NCBI GenBank assembly: GCA_024276675.1
Contig: JAJRWT010000064.1
Coordinates: 53,515 to 117,514, forward strand
Direction of reading: 5' to 3'
Length of the DNA: 64,000 nt
DNA from: Myxococcota bacterium
GTDB lineage: Bacteria > Myxococcota_A > UBA796 > JAFGLY01
Below are positions 44,706 to 53,079 of this stretch, piece by piece. The notes beneath the pieces are model-generated. The model had not been told where the DNA came from, did not search any database, and saw only the letters and a program-made list of their open reading frames with translations. Position 1 is the first letter of the stretch, and each line of letters begins with the position of its first letter. The position numbers and the translations under genes were made by a program.

Positions 44706-47700
44706 CTATGGTTCCTGGGCAGGTTGGATGCAGTCGGGGTGCAGGGTTCCCCCGTTGGGAGACGCGGAGAGGCAGGCTTGCGCCGCCTGGCGGTCAGGCC
44801 CAGGAAGGCAGACAGGACCATCAGCCACGAGGAAGCAGTGGTGGCCCGGCTGGATTGGCATGCGCCGCCAACGTAGCGCCCGGCCGCGTGGGAATCATCT
44901 TCTGGACTGCCCAGGTCGTCTGCCGGGTCCAGGGGATCCGTGCCGGCTTCCACCTCGTCGCCGTCGTCTACTCCACCGGCGTCGCTGTCGGTGTTGTGGG
45001 GATCGGTACCGTAGTCGTTCACCTCCTGGCCGTCATCGAGCCCGTCGCCGTCGGTATCGGCGTTCAGGGGATCGGTGTGGAGGCATCCAAGCTCATCTCC
45101 GTCTGAGAGTGTGTCGGCGTCGCTGTCCCATGCAAGTGGATCCGTGCCATGGGTATCAAGCTCCTGGGAATCACCAAGCCCGTCACCGTCGCTATCCTGC
45201 TCCAGGGGATCGGTGCCCGTTGACTCCAGTTCCTCGCCATCCGCCAGGCCGTCGGCGTCGCTGTCGGGGTTGTTGGGATCGGTAGCGGTTTCCCACAGTT
45301 CCTCGGAATCGGTGAGACCGTCGTCGTCGCTGTCCCGCTCCAGGGGATCCGTGCCGAGGATCAAGGCTTCATCTCCGTCGCTCAGGCCATCTCCGTCGCT
45401 GTCGGGTTCACTGGGATCAGTGCCGTAGATCTGTTCCTGCAGGTCGTCCAGGCCATCGTCGTCGCCGTCGTTCGCCACCTGGTCGTCGGAGGTATTCCAG
45501 GCATCGGTGCCACTCACCAGCAGCTCCGTCCCGTCCAGGGCGCCACCGTTGTCGGAGTCGGGATCCAGGGGCAGGGTCAAGGCGCTCAGCACCTCGGTCC
45601 CGTCGTCCAGGCCATCGTTGTCGCTGTCGGCATCGTGGGGATACGTGGCGTACTCCAGGACCTCCTCGCCGTCCAGGAGCCTGTCGCCGTCGCTGTCTTC
45701 GTCGCCTGGCTCCGTGTGCCACGTGAAAACTTCGGCTGAATCACCCAGGTTGTCATCGTCGCTGTCGCCATCCAGGGGATCGGTCCCCCAGGTGTTCAGC
45801 TCGGAGGCGTCGTCAAGACCGTCCTGGTCGCTGTCGGTGCTGGTCGGGTCAGTGCCCAGGATTTCCAGTTCCGCTCCGTCGGAAAGCCCGTCTCCGTCGG
45901 TGTCGGGCAGAATCGGGTCCGTGCCCAGGGACAACAGCTCGTCGCCATCGTCCAGGCCGTCACCGTCGCTGTCGGGGTTGTCTGGATCCAGACCCAGGAT
46001 TACTTCCAGGAGGTCATCCAGGTCGTCCTGGTCCGTGTCAGAGGCAGTCCCGGCCAGGTCATCGCCGGGATCCAGGGGATCGGTCAAGTACCATAGTTCC
46101 AGGCCGTCCGGGCTGTCGCCGCCGTCGCTGTCCATGTTCGTGGGGTCGGTGCCCCAGGTGTTCAGCTCGTCGTAATCGTCGATGCCGTCGCCATCGCTGT
46201 CGGGTCGGAGTGGGTCCGTGCCCAGGGTCAGGATCTCTTCGGCGTCGTCCAGGCCATCACAGTCGCTGTCGGAATCCAGGGGACTCGTACCCAGGGTCAA
46301 TGCCTCTTCACCGTCGGAGAGCCCGTCATCGTCGCTGTCGGGTCGGAGTGGGTCCGTGCCCCGGGTGTTCAGCTCGTCGCTGTCTGAAAGCCCGTCATCG
46401 TCGCTGTCGGCCTGAAGGGGATCGGTTCCCTGGCTGAGCAACTCGTCGCTGTCGGACAGACCATCGTTGTCGGAGTCCGGATCCAGTGGGAGAGTACCAT
46501 GGATGTCCACTTCGTCGCCGTCGGATAGTCCATCGCCATCGCTGTCGGCGCGCAGTACGTCCGTGCCATGGACCAACAGCTCGTCACTGTCTGAAAGCCC
46601 GTCGCCGTCGCTGTCGCCATTGGCGGGGTCCGATCCGTAGACATTGATTTCGTCGGTGTCGGAGATTCCGTCGGCGTCGCTGTCCTGGAGGCAGTCGCTG
46701 GTACCCAGGGCTGATTCTTCGGCGGAGCTGAGGCCGTCGGCGTCTTCGTCGTCGCTGTCGGAGGCACCGACCCCATCGCAGTCGGCGTCCACGCCATCGC
46801 CGCAGGTGTCTTCGGCGCCGGGGAAGATTGAAGAATCAGAGTCGTCGCAGTCGCTGTCGTCCGCCACGGCGTCTGCTGGCTCGACGCATGCGCTGGTGGT
46901 GGAAGAGGCATCGCCATAGCCGTCGCCATCCAGGTCTGCATACCAGGTGGGAGCATCCACGGAGCCGTCCTCGTCCACCTCGCCGTTGCAGTTGTCGTCT
47001 ACGTCGTTGCAGTATTCGTCGGCGCCGGGGAATACGTCGGGGTCGGAATCGTCGCAGTCGCTGGAGTCGGCCAGGTAGCCGGAGGGTTCGTCGCATGCGT
47101 TGGTGGTGGAAGAGGCATCGCCGTAGCCGTCGCCATCCAGGTCTGCATACCAGGTGGGAGCATCCACGGAGCCGTCCTCGTCCACCTCGCCGTTGCAGTT
47201 GTCGTCTACGTCGTTGCAGTATTCGTCGGCGCCGGGGAACACGTCGGGGTCGGAATCGTCGCAGTCGCTGGAGTCGGCCAGGTAGCCGGAGGGTTCGTCG
47301 CAGGCTTCCAGGATTGTGCCGGGATCACCGAAACCGTCGGAGTCGGCGTCTCTGTACCAGGTGAGGCTTCCTCCCACCGTGGAGTCGCTGTCGTCGCAGT
47401 CGTTGCCTCCGCAGGATACGGCCAGGTAGCCGTCCTCGTCCTCATCGCAGAAGTGACAACGAGCGTGGTTGTCCAGGTAGAGTTCCGCGGCCTCGTCGGC
47501 ATCATGGGCCAATAGCACCAGAAAGCCGAAAGTCAAGGAGCCCCCGGCTTCCAGGCTGTCAGCCGTCCATCGCCAGGCCAGGGAGTAGTCTTCTTCGTCG
47601 CCGTCTTCGTCGGCCAGGTCGCCGGCCAGGCTGGAACCTACCGAGCTGTGCCCCACCGTCTCGCTTCCCACGTCGCATATGCCGTAGGCCATGGAGAGCG

Positions 47701-48280
47701 AAGAGTAGGGGCCGGAGCTGACGGCAAGATCCCCCAGGCCGTCGCCGTCGGCGTCTATGGTGTCGTTGACGGTGGCATAGGAGGCGTAGTCCTGGAGGTC
47801 GGGATCAGGATCCGCCTCGTGGGACAGGGCAAGGTCCAGGATGTCTTCGCTGCCGGTGTTGCGGAGGCTGAATTCCACGTACACGGCAGATTCTTCAAGG
47901 TACCAGGACTCGGTCTTGGTGATCTCCAGGTCGTCGGCTGTCCAGGTGTATTTGGAGATGGCCTGGCTGGCGGTGGAGAGATCCTCTTCGGACAGGATGT
48001 CGAGATTTGAGCCAAATGTAAGTGACAAATAGAAATATTCGGCGCTGGAGCCATCGAAGGTCAGCATGATGACCTGCCCGAGAATGCCATCGTAGGTCCA
48101 CTCCAGCCAATCCCCGCTGGCGTCCAGATCTGTCTGCAGACCCGCCCCGAAGCTGCTGCTGTTCCATGCACCGCAGTCGGCCCAGGCTATGCGGAGCCTT
48201 TCGCCTGCGATCTGTTGAGAGGCAAGTGCTGGGCTGCTCGTGCCCATCAGGAGCAGGACGACGATCCGACGGCTGTTCAT
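44702..48280 (-). CDS. Large surface protein with 25 TSP3 repeats and MYXO-CTERM tail
   Basis: A secreted protein of about 1192 residues. Signal peptide (RRIVVLLLMGTSSPALA), then an N-terminal beta domain (about 25-280). Next are several putative metal-binding modules (DCDD-SDP, DNCNGEVDEDG), two of them almost identical copies. About 25 bacterial thrombospondin-3 units of 23 residues follow, such as GTDPLRPDSDDDGLSDGEEA, alternating Asp loops for calcium. The end has CQSS, a hydrophobic helix and RRRKP, a MYXO-CTERM-type tail for surface sorting. The likely role is a calcium-stiffened adhesin or stalk. I chose ATG 48280, which begins the signal peptide. The next gene (OmpA family) overlaps by 4 bp. 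Confidence 0.85.
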   Translation of the reverse strand: MNSRRIVVLLLMGTSSPALASQQIAGERLRIAWADCGAWNSSSFGAGLQTDLDASGDWLEWTYDGILGQVIMLTFDGSSAEYFYLSLTFGSNLDILSEEDLSTASQAISKYTWTADDLEITKTESWYLEESAVYVEFSLRNTGSEDILDLALSHEADPDPDLQDYASYATVNDTIDADGDGLGDLAVSSGPYSSLSMAYGICDVGSETVGHSSVGSSLAGDLADEDGDEEDYSLAWRWTADSLEAGGSLTFGFLVLLAHDADEAAELYLDNHARCHFCDEDEDGYLAVSCGGNDCDDSDSTVGGSLTWYRDADSDGFGDPGTILEACDEPSGYLADSSDCDDSDPDVFPGADEYCNDVDDNCNGEVDEDGSVDAPTWYADLDGDGYGDASSTTNACDEPSGYLADSSDCDDSDPDVFPGADEYCNDVDDNCNGEVDEDGSVDAPTWYADLDGDGYGDASSTTSACVEPADAVADDSDCDDSDSSIFPGAEDTCGDGVDADCDGVGASDSDDEDADGLSSAEESALGTSDCLQDSDADGISDTDEINVYGSDPANGDSDGDGLSDSDELLVHGTDVLRADSDGDGLSDGDEVDIHGTLPLDPDSDNDGLSDSDELLSQGTDPLQADSDDDGLSDSDELNTRGTDPLRPDSDDDGLSDGEEALTLGTSPLDSDSDCDGLDDAEEILTLGTDPLRPDSDGDGIDDYDELNTWGTDPTNMDSDGGDSPDGLELWYLTDPLDPGDDLAGTASDTDQDDLDDLLEVILGLDPDNPDSDGDGLDDGDELLSLGTDPILPDTDGDGLSDGAELEILGTDPTSTDSDQDGLDDASELNTWGTDPLDGDSDDDNLGDSAEVFTWHTEPGDEDSDGDRLLDGEEVLEYATYPHDADSDNDGLDDGTEVLSALTLPLDPDSDNGGALDGTELLVSGTDAWNTSDDQVANDGDDDGLDDLQEQIYGTDPSEPDSDGDGLSDGDEALILGTDPLERDSDDDGLTDSEELWETATDPNNPDSDADGLADGEELESTGTDPLEQDSDGDGLGDSQELDTHGTDPLAWDSDADTLSDGDELGCLHTDPLNADTDGDGLDDGQEVNDYGTDPHNTDSDAGGVDDGDEVEAGTDPLDPADDLGSPEDDSHAAGRYVGGACQSSRATTASSWLMVLSAFLGLTARRRKPASPRLPTGEPCTPTASNLPRNHR
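44925..46712 (-). repeat. Coding tandem array of about 25 69-bp (23-residue) TSP3 units
   Basis: Each unit has the pattern G-T-D-P-L-x-x-D-S-D-x-D-G-L-x-D-x-x-E-L. Copies are diverged, so the array is old relative to the 207-bp duplication just upstream in the gene. Confidence 0.85.
46894..47307 (-). repeat. 207-bp near-perfect tandem duplication in the coding sequence
   Basis: Two 207-bp units (46894-47100, 47101-47307) within the large TSP3 gene differ at only a few positions seen by eye. Each encodes a 69-residue metal-binding module (TWYADLDGDGYG ... DNCNGEVDEDG). The length keeps frame, indicating a recent duplication by recombination or slippage. A third, more diverged copy lies upstream in the gene. 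Confidence 0.85.
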
Positions 48281-48564
48281 CGGGCAGCATCCGGGAGAAC
48301 GGCTCCGGCGGGAACGGGCTGTTGCGGAGTCAGGCCAGGAGCCTTCGGGAAACAGGCTGCCGAAGACAGCCGACTCATTCCGCAGCCAGGGGCGCCAGGT
48401 CTGTCTTCGCCGGAAAGGTCGACTCCCGCGAGGGAGGCAATCTCTGGATGGAAACTCATCATGTCGGCTCTCCGGGGGGTGGGCACGCGTCGAGTCTTGC
48501 GGGAAGCCTACCACAATGGGCACAGGAGCATACAGGTCGGCTTCTGGAAAAACGTGGGCGGGTT

Positions 48565-50508
48565 CTATGGTGGCACCGCACCTCCGCTGCGCAAGGAGGC
48601 CATCAGGTCTCGACCCTGGATTGTGGCCGGAATTGGTACGTTGAGGCGCCCCAGCACCGTCGGGCCGATGTCCAGGAGGCTGGCTCCCTGGGTGAAACCG
48701 GGCATGGTAGCAAGGATCATGCCCTGTACACGGGCGGGATCGGAGGCGGAGCTGTCGGCCAGCCATGCCGGGGGGCTGTCGGTGAACACATGGTCGGAGA
48801 TGCTGCCAGCTCGGGCGCTGGGGGCAACCTGGTAGCCGGGGGAGAGCACCAGCAGCAGGTCGGGGACAGCAGACGCGGTGGGTTCCCCACCCATGAAGGC
48901 CTGCCTGTCCAGCACGCCTTCCACGACGGGGGCATTCTGGGCGGACGGGTCGCGTATATGGAGAAACTCCCGGGACAGATCTGCCAGCAGTGCTTCTCGA
49001 TCCAGGGGAGAGACCGTTCCGGCGGGCTCCCGGCCCACGAAGTTCAAGAATACCTGCCCGCTGCCCAGGGAATAGGCTCTGCTTTGGCTCCAGTCCACGC
49101 AGCCGTTGTCCAGGCGACAATCCGAGCCGGGGTTTCGGCCCCTGTCGATGACCAGGTAGCCACGTTCCACCAGCCAGGCGTTGATATCCAACGCCCTGCG
49201 AAAGGGGAGGAGACCGGCGGGGCTGAACACGATGAGGATGTCGTTGGGGTCCATGCTGGCGCGGAGCTGCCCGATGGCCGAGTCCATCCAGCGATAGACA
49301 TCCAGGATTTGTGCTTCCATGGGGTCGTCCTGCTGACCTGCATAGAGCGACGAGGCCAGCCTGGCGATGGCGGCGGGGGCGGTCAGGATGGCCACGAAGA
49401 GATCGGCGTCGCCCTTGTGGAATTCACCCATGACCAAGGCAAGCTGCCGGTCCATTTCGGCCCTGGATTCGTCCAGAAAGATCTTTGTGGGCAGGATGTT
49501 TGCGTTGAGAGCGGCGGCGTCGGAGGCCAATCCCATGGTATTGAAGTGGCCGTAGTTTTCGGCGAGGAGCCTGGCGTGTTCCTGCGGGTACGAAAAGGGA
49601 ATGAAAGGCGAGACAGGATCCGGCATCAGCGGAGACATGTAGATGCGCACTCGTTCCGGTCCCATGTCCAGGGGGTAGAAGCGCACCAGGGCGCGAGCGT
49701 CGTGTCTGGGGCCCAATGGGAAGGACAGACTCAGGTACTCCGAGAGCTGATCCTGGCTGAGCATTACCCTCTGGCCGGAAGATTCCACCACCAGTTGGCT
49801 GTGGTCAGGATTGAGGTAGACCTGTAGATCCAGCTTCGTTTGTTTTCCAGAGCCGTCCACTGGGCCCGGAACGAGGGTGTGAAAGGAAGGGCCATCTTGT
49901 TCCAGTGGAAGAAGCTCCATGCCTTCGGGAGCAGTGTCTTCCGGACTGCTGCGGGAATCCAGGATGAAGGAGGTGGACGGTGTGGACAGGAGATCCGGAA
50001 CACCGAGTCCCGACAGAAAATGATTCTGGCCCGATATATCGGCGGGGAAGGCGAATGGGACCCAAACCACGTTGGTGGAAACGCCGGCCTGGGCAGCGAT
50101 TTGCCAGAATGTCGAGCCCCTGCGGCGACTGGTTGCCCTGCCGACGGTGAGTAGGCCGCCGTCTTCGTGGAACTCCGGTGGGGAATAGGTGTTGGTCCCC
50201 CAGAGCACCTCGTAGCTGGCCTGCTGGCGGGTCCAGGAGCCCAGGATATGGTGTTTTTCGGGAAGAAGAGCGCTGGAGAACGATGACCAGTAGACAGCGG
50301 GTTCCGGGGGCGAGGTGGTTTTCAGCCGTGGGCAGGAGAAGTCACTCAGCCAATCGTTCAAGACGGGCAGGTGCTCTCGCCAGCGGTCCACCAGGTCCGG
50401 ATCGATCCCGTCGAAGCCGATTACCACCAGGCGCCGCCCCCCTACATGCTCCTGGGTGGAAGATGGTTCCTTGTCGGCCCCGTAGCTGCGGTTGGTAGAC
50501 GGGGTCAT
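48565..50508 (-). CDS. Degenerate alkaline-phosphatase-superfamily protein
   Basis: A 647-residue protein in the type-I phosphodiesterase / alkaline phosphatase superfamily. The first metal Asp (VVIGFDGIDPDLVD near residue 30) and a Ser at the nucleophile place (AVYWSSFSSAL near 75) are kept. The D...H metal pair is replaced by the stretch ILTAPAAIARLASSL, and the usual DHG motif reads IVFSPAGLLPFRR. A late His is present in SISDHVFTDSP. It thus lacks several zinc ligands and may be a binding protein rather than an enzyme. No signal peptide or anchor is evident. It follows the large TSP3 gene in opposite order, 284 bp away, on the same strand. A long antisense open frame covers it but is a shadow. 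Confidence 0.7.
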   Translation of the reverse strand: MTPSTNRSYGADKEPSSTQEHVGGRRLVVIGFDGIDPDLVDRWREHLPVLNDWLSDFSCPRLKTTSPPEPAVYWSSFSSALLPEKHHILGSWTRQQASYEVLWGTNTYSPPEFHEDGGLLTVGRATSRRRGSTFWQIAAQAGVSTNVVWVPFAFPADISGQNHFLSGLGVPDLLSTPSTSFILDSRSSPEDTAPEGMELLPLEQDGPSFHTLVPGPVDGSGKQTKLDLQVYLNPDHSQLVVESSGQRVMLSQDQLSEYLSLSFPLGPRHDARALVRFYPLDMGPERVRIYMSPLMPDPVSPFIPFSYPQEHARLLAENYGHFNTMGLASDAAALNANILPTKIFLDESRAEMDRQLALVMGEFHKGDADLFVAILTAPAAIARLASSLYAGQQDDPMEAQILDVYRWMDSAIGQLRASMDPNDILIVFSPAGLLPFRRALDINAWLVERGYLVIDRGRNPGSDCRLDNGCVDWSQSRAYSLGSGQVFLNFVGREPAGTVSPLDREALLADLSREFLHIRDPSAQNAPVVEGVLDRQAFMGGEPTASAVPDLLLVLSPGYQVAPSARAGSISDHVFTDSPPAWLADSSASDPARVQGMILATMPGFTQGASLLDIGPTVLGRLNVPIPATIQGRDLMASLRSGGAVPP

Positions 50509-50913
50509 GCGTGGTCCGCCGGAGCCATCTTATCCACAGGAACAGGAGAGGACAATAGAGAACATCAGGGCCAGCGTGGATGTGAATTTTCCGGGCGCCA
50601 TTCGGTCTCGCACTGGGTGGTTGTCGGGCATTCGAGACAGGGGCGATGAATACGGAGGGAAACGCTTTCGAGGTGAAACACCTAATGCAACGAGACCAGG
50701 GGGCAAGTACCCAGAAGATCATGGATCCGAAGGTTCGAGTGAGCTTGGCCGACCAAACTCCCCATACTCCATGATCGCCACGAGCCGCGTGGGCTTTCAT
50801 GGATTATCCCAGGGGCACTTCTGAATACCACCAGGACTCCGGCTCCATTCCCACCATCAGCAACGAAGCACTTTCCCGGTTTTGCTTGCTGTTCCACTAT
50901 CACAGGAGACCAT
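50509..50913. other. Intergenic gap without a recognisable gene
   Basis: About 405 bp between a minus-strand phosphatase-like gene and the plus-strand nitronate-monooxygenase-like gene. I see no tRNA, terminator or convincing small coding sequence. The ribosome site ACAGGAG just before ATG 50914 is the only clear signal. Confidence 0.5.
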
Positions 50914-51903
50914 ATGTTTGAAACCAGGCTGACCGAACTGCTGGGTATCCGCTACCCCATCCTGGGTGGCACAATGATGGACTTGTCCACCGCTCCCTTC
51001 GTAGCCGCCATCTGCAATGCCGGCGCCCTGGGCATTCTGGCCTCGGCAATCTACAAGGACTACGACCATTTTCGCGACGATATAAGGGCTGTGAAGGCAT
51101 CCACCGACCAACCCTTTGCCGTGAACATCAACCTCTTTCCGGTCATGGATAAGCTGGACAACTTCCAGTACCTACAGATCATGGCCCAGGAAGGGGTGAA
51201 GGTCGTGGAGACCTCCGGCTTCGCACCACCTCCCGACATCATCGCCAGGATCAAGGAGCTTGGCTTCACCTGGCTCCACAAGTGCGTGGGCGTGCGCTAT
51301 GCCCTCAAGGCGCAGGAGATGGGGGCCGACGCGGTCACCGTGGTGGGCTACGAAAACGGCGGCGCCACCGGCAAGCTCAACATAGGCACCCTCGTCCTGG
51401 TACCCTCCACCGTGGACATGCTGGACGTGCCCGTGGTGGGCGGCGGCGGAGTGGTGGACGGCCGCACGATGGCCGCTGTTCTTGCCCTGGGCGCCGACGG
51501 TGTCATCGTCGGTACCCGCCTGATGATGTCCACCGAGTGCCCCATCCACCTCAAGCTCAAGGAAGCCCTTCTGGAAGCAAGCGAGCTTGACACCGACATC
51601 ATCATGCGTTCGGTGGGCTTCGCCCACAGGGTCTGGATGAACAAACCATCGCGCACGGTCGCCGAGATCGAGGCCCGTGGTGGCGGCATCCAGGAAATCT
51701 ACCCCTATGTGGCGGGCGAGGCTGCCCGAAGGATGTTCCATACGGGCGACATCCAGGCCGGGAGCGTCTCCTGCTCCCAGGGCATCGGCCTCATCCACGA
51801 CATCAGCCCGGTGGCCGAAATAGTGGAATCCATGGTTCACGAGGCAGCCTACACGCTGGCCGCCCTGGTGGATCCCGGGCGGCGAGGGCAAGGTGGAGCT
51901 TGA
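50914..51903 (+). CDS. Nitronate monooxygenase / NPD-type flavoenzyme
   Basis: A 329-residue TIM-barrel FMN enzyme of the nitronate monooxygenase / enoyl-reductase-like (NPD) family. Motifs: RYPILGGTMMDLS at the start, GALGILAS near residue 37, NINLFPVM near 70, and the phosphate-binding GGGGVVDGRTMAAVLALGADGVIVGTR near 175-200. It oxidises nitronates, or acts as a related FMN oxidoreductase, in the cytoplasm. The conserved catalytic His region reads HKCVGV. AGGAG precedes ATG 50914 by about 7 bp. It lies 156 bp ahead of the PhnD-like sensor gene; no functional link is evident. Confidence 0.88.
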   Translation: MFETRLTELLGIRYPILGGTMMDLSTAPFVAAICNAGALGILASAIYKDYDHFRDDIRAVKASTDQPFAVNINLFPVMDKLDNFQYLQIMAQEGVKVVETSGFAPPPDIIARIKELGFTWLHKCVGVRYALKAQEMGADAVTVVGYENGGATGKLNIGTLVLVPSTVDMLDVPVVGGGGVVDGRTMAAVLALGADGVIVGTRLMMSTECPIHLKLKEALLEASELDTDIIMRSVGFAHRVWMNKPSRTVAEIEARGGGIQEIYPYVAGEAARRMFHTGDIQAGSVSCSQGIGLIHDISPVAEIVESMVHEAAYTLAALVDPGRRGQGGA

Positions 51904-52059
51904 CGCCAGGAATCCCCGATTCACACTTTCCTGAAACTGTTTCGTTGGACCGGCATCTATTCCAGCAGATTGGTAGACATTTCCGCGCAGGAGCCTGTAT
52001 CCTGGTAATGACCAATCTTTCGAACGAGAGACGCTATCTGGAAAAGGTGCAACCCGACG

Positions 52060-53079
52060 ATGACTGGCAAGAGAGCCGGACGGGGCGATGGACCAACGGT
52101 GTCGCCCAACAGAGCCATCGTGTTCGCTACCATCGTTCTCCTGTCGATCCTGGCTCTTACCATTCTGTGGCAAATCATGGATGATCCCAGGCATGATGAT
52201 ATCGAAGAGCTGCTTTCAAATGCTCCCCTCGTCGACATGGCTTCAGGCCTGGCCGATGCCCCAAAACCCCCTGCGGAGGAATGGTTGACAAATCGCGAGG
52301 TCCTGCGTGTGGCCATCGCACCGGTAATCTCTCCCGAGGAGTCGCTGAATCTCTACGACGGGCTTGTCTCGCTCATCGCCGAGCAGCTCGGGCGCGAGCC
52401 TGTACTCCTGCAACGTTCCTCCTATGCGGAGATCAACTCGCTGCTGCGACATGGGTACTGCGATATCGCCTTCGTTTGCAGCTACGCCTTCGTCGAGGGA
52501 GAACGGGACTTCAAGCTGACTGCGCTGGCTGTTCCGGTGATCGAGGGCCGAACCACCTACAACTCATACATCATCGTGCCAGTCGAGAGTACGGCCCAAT
52601 CGTTGCTGGACCTGAAGGGTATGCGCTTCGCTTCAGCGGACATTCTCTCCAACTCGGGATGGTTGTATCCCAAGTGTTGGCTCCAGAGACACAACCAGGA
52701 TCCGGACAACTTCTTTTCCGAGCACCTGTTCTCGGGCAGCCACGACCGTTCTCTTCGTGCCGTGGCAACGGGTATCGTCGATGGAGCAGCCGTCGACAGC
52801 ATCGTCTATCACTACATGCTCGATGACGACCCGAGCCTTGGTGAGAAGATTCGGATAGTCACGAAATCCCCACCCTTCGGTATGCCCCCAATCGCTGCGA
52901 ACCCGGACCTGGATGCCGCTTTTCGCCAAAGGATCATCGAGGTGCTCCTGGACTTGCACAAGACCGAAGAAGGCCGCAAGGCACTGCAACCGTTGCGGAT
53001 TGATCACTTCATACGGCCACGGAAGGGGCTGTACGACAGCGTGCGGCAGGCAGCCAACGGAACAGATTGCAGGGAATGA
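52060..53079 (+). CDS. Membrane-anchored PhnD-like periplasmic sensor (TtrS sensor-domain relative)
   Basis: A 339-residue protein. An N-terminal signal anchor (AIVFATIVLLSILALTILWQI, about 19-39) is followed by a periplasmic binding fold of the phosphate/phosphonate-binding PhnD type (about 85-315: LRVAIAPVISPEES, YDGLVSLIAEQLGREPVLLQRSSYAE, CDIAFVCSYAFVEGE, GVDGAAVDS-like). In TtrS, ThsS and related sulfur-oxyanion sensors this fold is fused to the histidine kinase; here it is a separate gene. The stop overlaps the kinase start (ATGA), so the two are co-translated. It likely binds the oxyanion and signals to the kinase. No ABC-transporter genes are near, arguing against a transport role. 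Confidence 0.75.
   Translation: MTGKRAGRGDGPTVSPNRAIVFATIVLLSILALTILWQIMDDPRHDDIEELLSNAPLVDMASGLADAPKPPAEEWLTNREVLRVAIAPVISPEESLNLYDGLVSLIAEQLGREPVLLQRSSYAEINSLLRHGYCDIAFVCSYAFVEGERDFKLTALAVPVIEGRTTYNSYIIVPVESTAQSLLDLKGMRFASADILSNSGWLYPKCWLQRHNQDPDNFFSEHLFSGSHDRSLRAVATGIVDGAAVDSIVYHYMLDDDPSLGEKIRIVTKSPPFGMPPIAANPDLDAAFRQRIIEVLLDLHKTEEGRKALQPLRIDHFIRPRKGLYDSVRQAANGTDCRE

Noticed and set aside
48166..49827. Long plus-strand open frame over the phosphatase-like gene
   Set aside because: Antisense shadow. The minus strand carries the family motifs of the alkaline phosphatase superfamily.
50720..50770. tRNA-like GGTTCGAGT ... CGACCA
   Set aside because: The flanks do not pair as a T stem and no acceptor stem can be formed.
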